Assembly: GCA_947472965.1 (NCBI GenBank)
Contig: CANJEF010000081.1
Span: 1 to 6,321, forward strand
DNA from: Sphingobacteriales bacterium
GTDB taxonomy: Bacteria > Bacteroidota > Bacteroidia > Chitinophagales > Chitinophagaceae
Reading direction: 5' to 3'
DNA length: 6,321 bases
Shown here: one piece after another, positions 5,432 through 6,321 of the stretch
Layout of the letters: each line of letters begins with the position of its first letter
Position numbering within the stretch: the first letter of the stretch is position 1
The notes under the pieces: generated by a model
Seen by the model: the letters and a program-made list of their open reading frames with translations, nothing else
Databases searched by the model: none
What the model was told of the DNA's origin: nothing
Translations under genes and position numbers: made by a program

Positions 5432-6321
5432 TTATAGTCTCGCCCATACTTCTTTGGCAAATTCCCCCAACGAAGGATCCCTGGCTCCCATCAAAAGCAA
5501 TGTAGTGTTTGGTGATACATGAGGCTGTATGGCATCAATTAAGTCATCACGATCTGCTACGAAGAAAGCATTTACCCCATTTTTTCTGAGGTCGTCTATC
5601 AAATCTCCAGCGGAAATATCCTTCAGTGCGGTTCCGCCAGCATAATATATTTCACTCATCCAAATTTCATCTTGTGGTCTAACTACGTTAGATAATTCAT
5701 CAACAAAATCATTTCGAAGAAATTTTGTTGGCCCATACCCATGGGGTTGAAACCATGCAATTAGCTTATCCGAAATAGGCTGACATGCTTCAATCGATTT
5801 TGCACACTTTACGGGATTGTGGGCAAAATCATCAATGAGTGTTACGTTTCCTTTTCTTCCATAAACTTGATGACGTCTATAAATACCCTGGTATTTGGCA
5901 AGTGCTGCAGCAGAATCACTCAACGATATCCCAATTGAAGCGCCAACGGCAATGGCGGCAAGGGCATTTTCCATGTTGTGTTTCCCAATCAAATTCATGT
6001 TAAATAAAATACCTGCTACACGAAAAGAAATGGTTTCACCTTTTTGTTCAAATTCGCTGGCATGAATACCCCTTTCAAGTTCTAATGAATATGAAAAATC
6101 AAAATTCGACGATGCAGATAATGTTGCTGATAAAGGATGTGAGAGATTAACAATAAAATTGGCTGAATTATTTTTGAATATGGTAAACAAGCTCATCAAT
6201 GAATCTACTTCCTGGTGATCCTTGTCGACGTTCAACAACAATCCAATTTCAGGATGGTACTGAACGATAGAACCGTCGCTTTCATCTGCCTCCAGAATCA
6301 ACCACTCGCCCTCTCCATATG
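5432..6321 (-). CDS. MurC-like Mur ligase family protein, 5' end beyond window
   Basis: The frame stays open to the window edge, so the gene is partial: 295 C-terminal residues are visible and the N-terminal UDP-binding domain and ATP-binding GKT loop are outside. Numbering from the first visible residue (Tyr, codon 6317-6319), the central domain shows EADESDGS (10-17), LNVDKDH (29-35) and GKHNMENALAA (112-122). The C-terminal domain begins near RRHQVYG (148-154) and has DDFAHNP (163-169), FQPHGYGPTKF (190-200) and GARDPSL (278-284). These match ATP-dependent ligases that join amino acids or peptides to UDP-MurNAc, and are closest to MurC, or possibly Mpl, which reattaches recycled peptides. 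The C-terminal motifs differ from standard MurC (FQPH-Y-SRT, GAGD), so a divergent MurC-like enzyme is more likely than housekeeping MurC. A TTG at 6301 inside the conserved EADESD region is not the start, because codons upstream (YGEGEW) continue the family pattern. Confidence 0.82.
   Translation of the reverse strand, partial: YGEGEWLILEADESDGSIVQYHPEIGLLLNVDKDHQEVDSLMSLFTIFKNNSANFIVNLSHPLSATLSASSNFDFSYSLELERGIHASEFEQKGETISFRVAGILFNMNLIGKHNMENALAAIAVGASIGISLSDSAAALAKYQGIYRRHQVYGRKGNVTLIDDFAHNPVKCAKSIEACQPISDKLIAWFQPHGYGPTKFLRNDFVDELSNVVRPQDEIWMSEIYYAGGTALKDISAGDLIDDLRKNGVNAFFVADRDDLIDAIQPHVSPNTTLLLMGARDPSLGEFAKEVWARL

Noticed and set aside
6299..6301. TTG at 6301 as the start of the Mur ligase
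   Set aside because: It falls inside the conserved central-domain motif, and the frame remains open and family-like up to the window edge. The gene is truncated by the window.

Overview
The window looks like a piece of a Bacteroidota chromosome (Cytophagales or a related aquatic or soil lineage is my best guess). Four things point there. The Tat-exported Gfo/Idh/MocA oxidoreductase and the GMC dehydrogenase with its subunit-3 partner are of a type common in that phylum. The arginase-family protein resembles Bacteroidota formimidoylglutamases. The spacers are AT-rich, and most starts lack a good Shine-Dalgarno sequence. No ribosomal RNA or other decisive marker is present, so this placement is an inference.

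All five protein genes lie on the minus strand, so transcription runs from high to low coordinates. In that order they are: the C-terminal two thirds of a MurC-like Mur ligase, cut by the window edge (5432-6321); a formimidoylglutamase/arginase-family hydrolase (4298-5353); a GMC-type FAD dehydrogenase large subunit with a four-cysteine probable Fe-S motif (2457-4193); its small 'gluconate 2-dehydrogenase subunit 3' partner with a Tat-like lipoprotein signal (1704-2366); and a Tat-exported Gfo/Idh/MocA oxidoreductase (234-1667). A strong intrinsic terminator (134-168) closes the series. Positions 1-130 hold a GC-rich, hairpin-forming, internally repetitive extragenic element and no gene.

The last three genes form a coherent module. 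The GMC protein has no export signal of its own and probably travels through the Tat pathway bound to the small subunit. The pair would oxidise a sugar or polyol in the cell envelope, and the NAD(P)-type Gfo/Idh/MocA enzyme would act on the same compound or its keto product. This layout fits 3-keto-sugar chemistry, but the substrate cannot be read from sequence. No cytochrome c subunit is visible. The two upstream genes (Mur ligase, formimidoylglutamase-like) are close together but have no obvious functional link to this module or to each other.

The most unusual non-coding structure lies between the GMC and small-subunit genes. Four tandem 8-bp units face four inverted 8-bp units of the same family across a 10-bp centre (2375-2448), filling almost the whole spacer.
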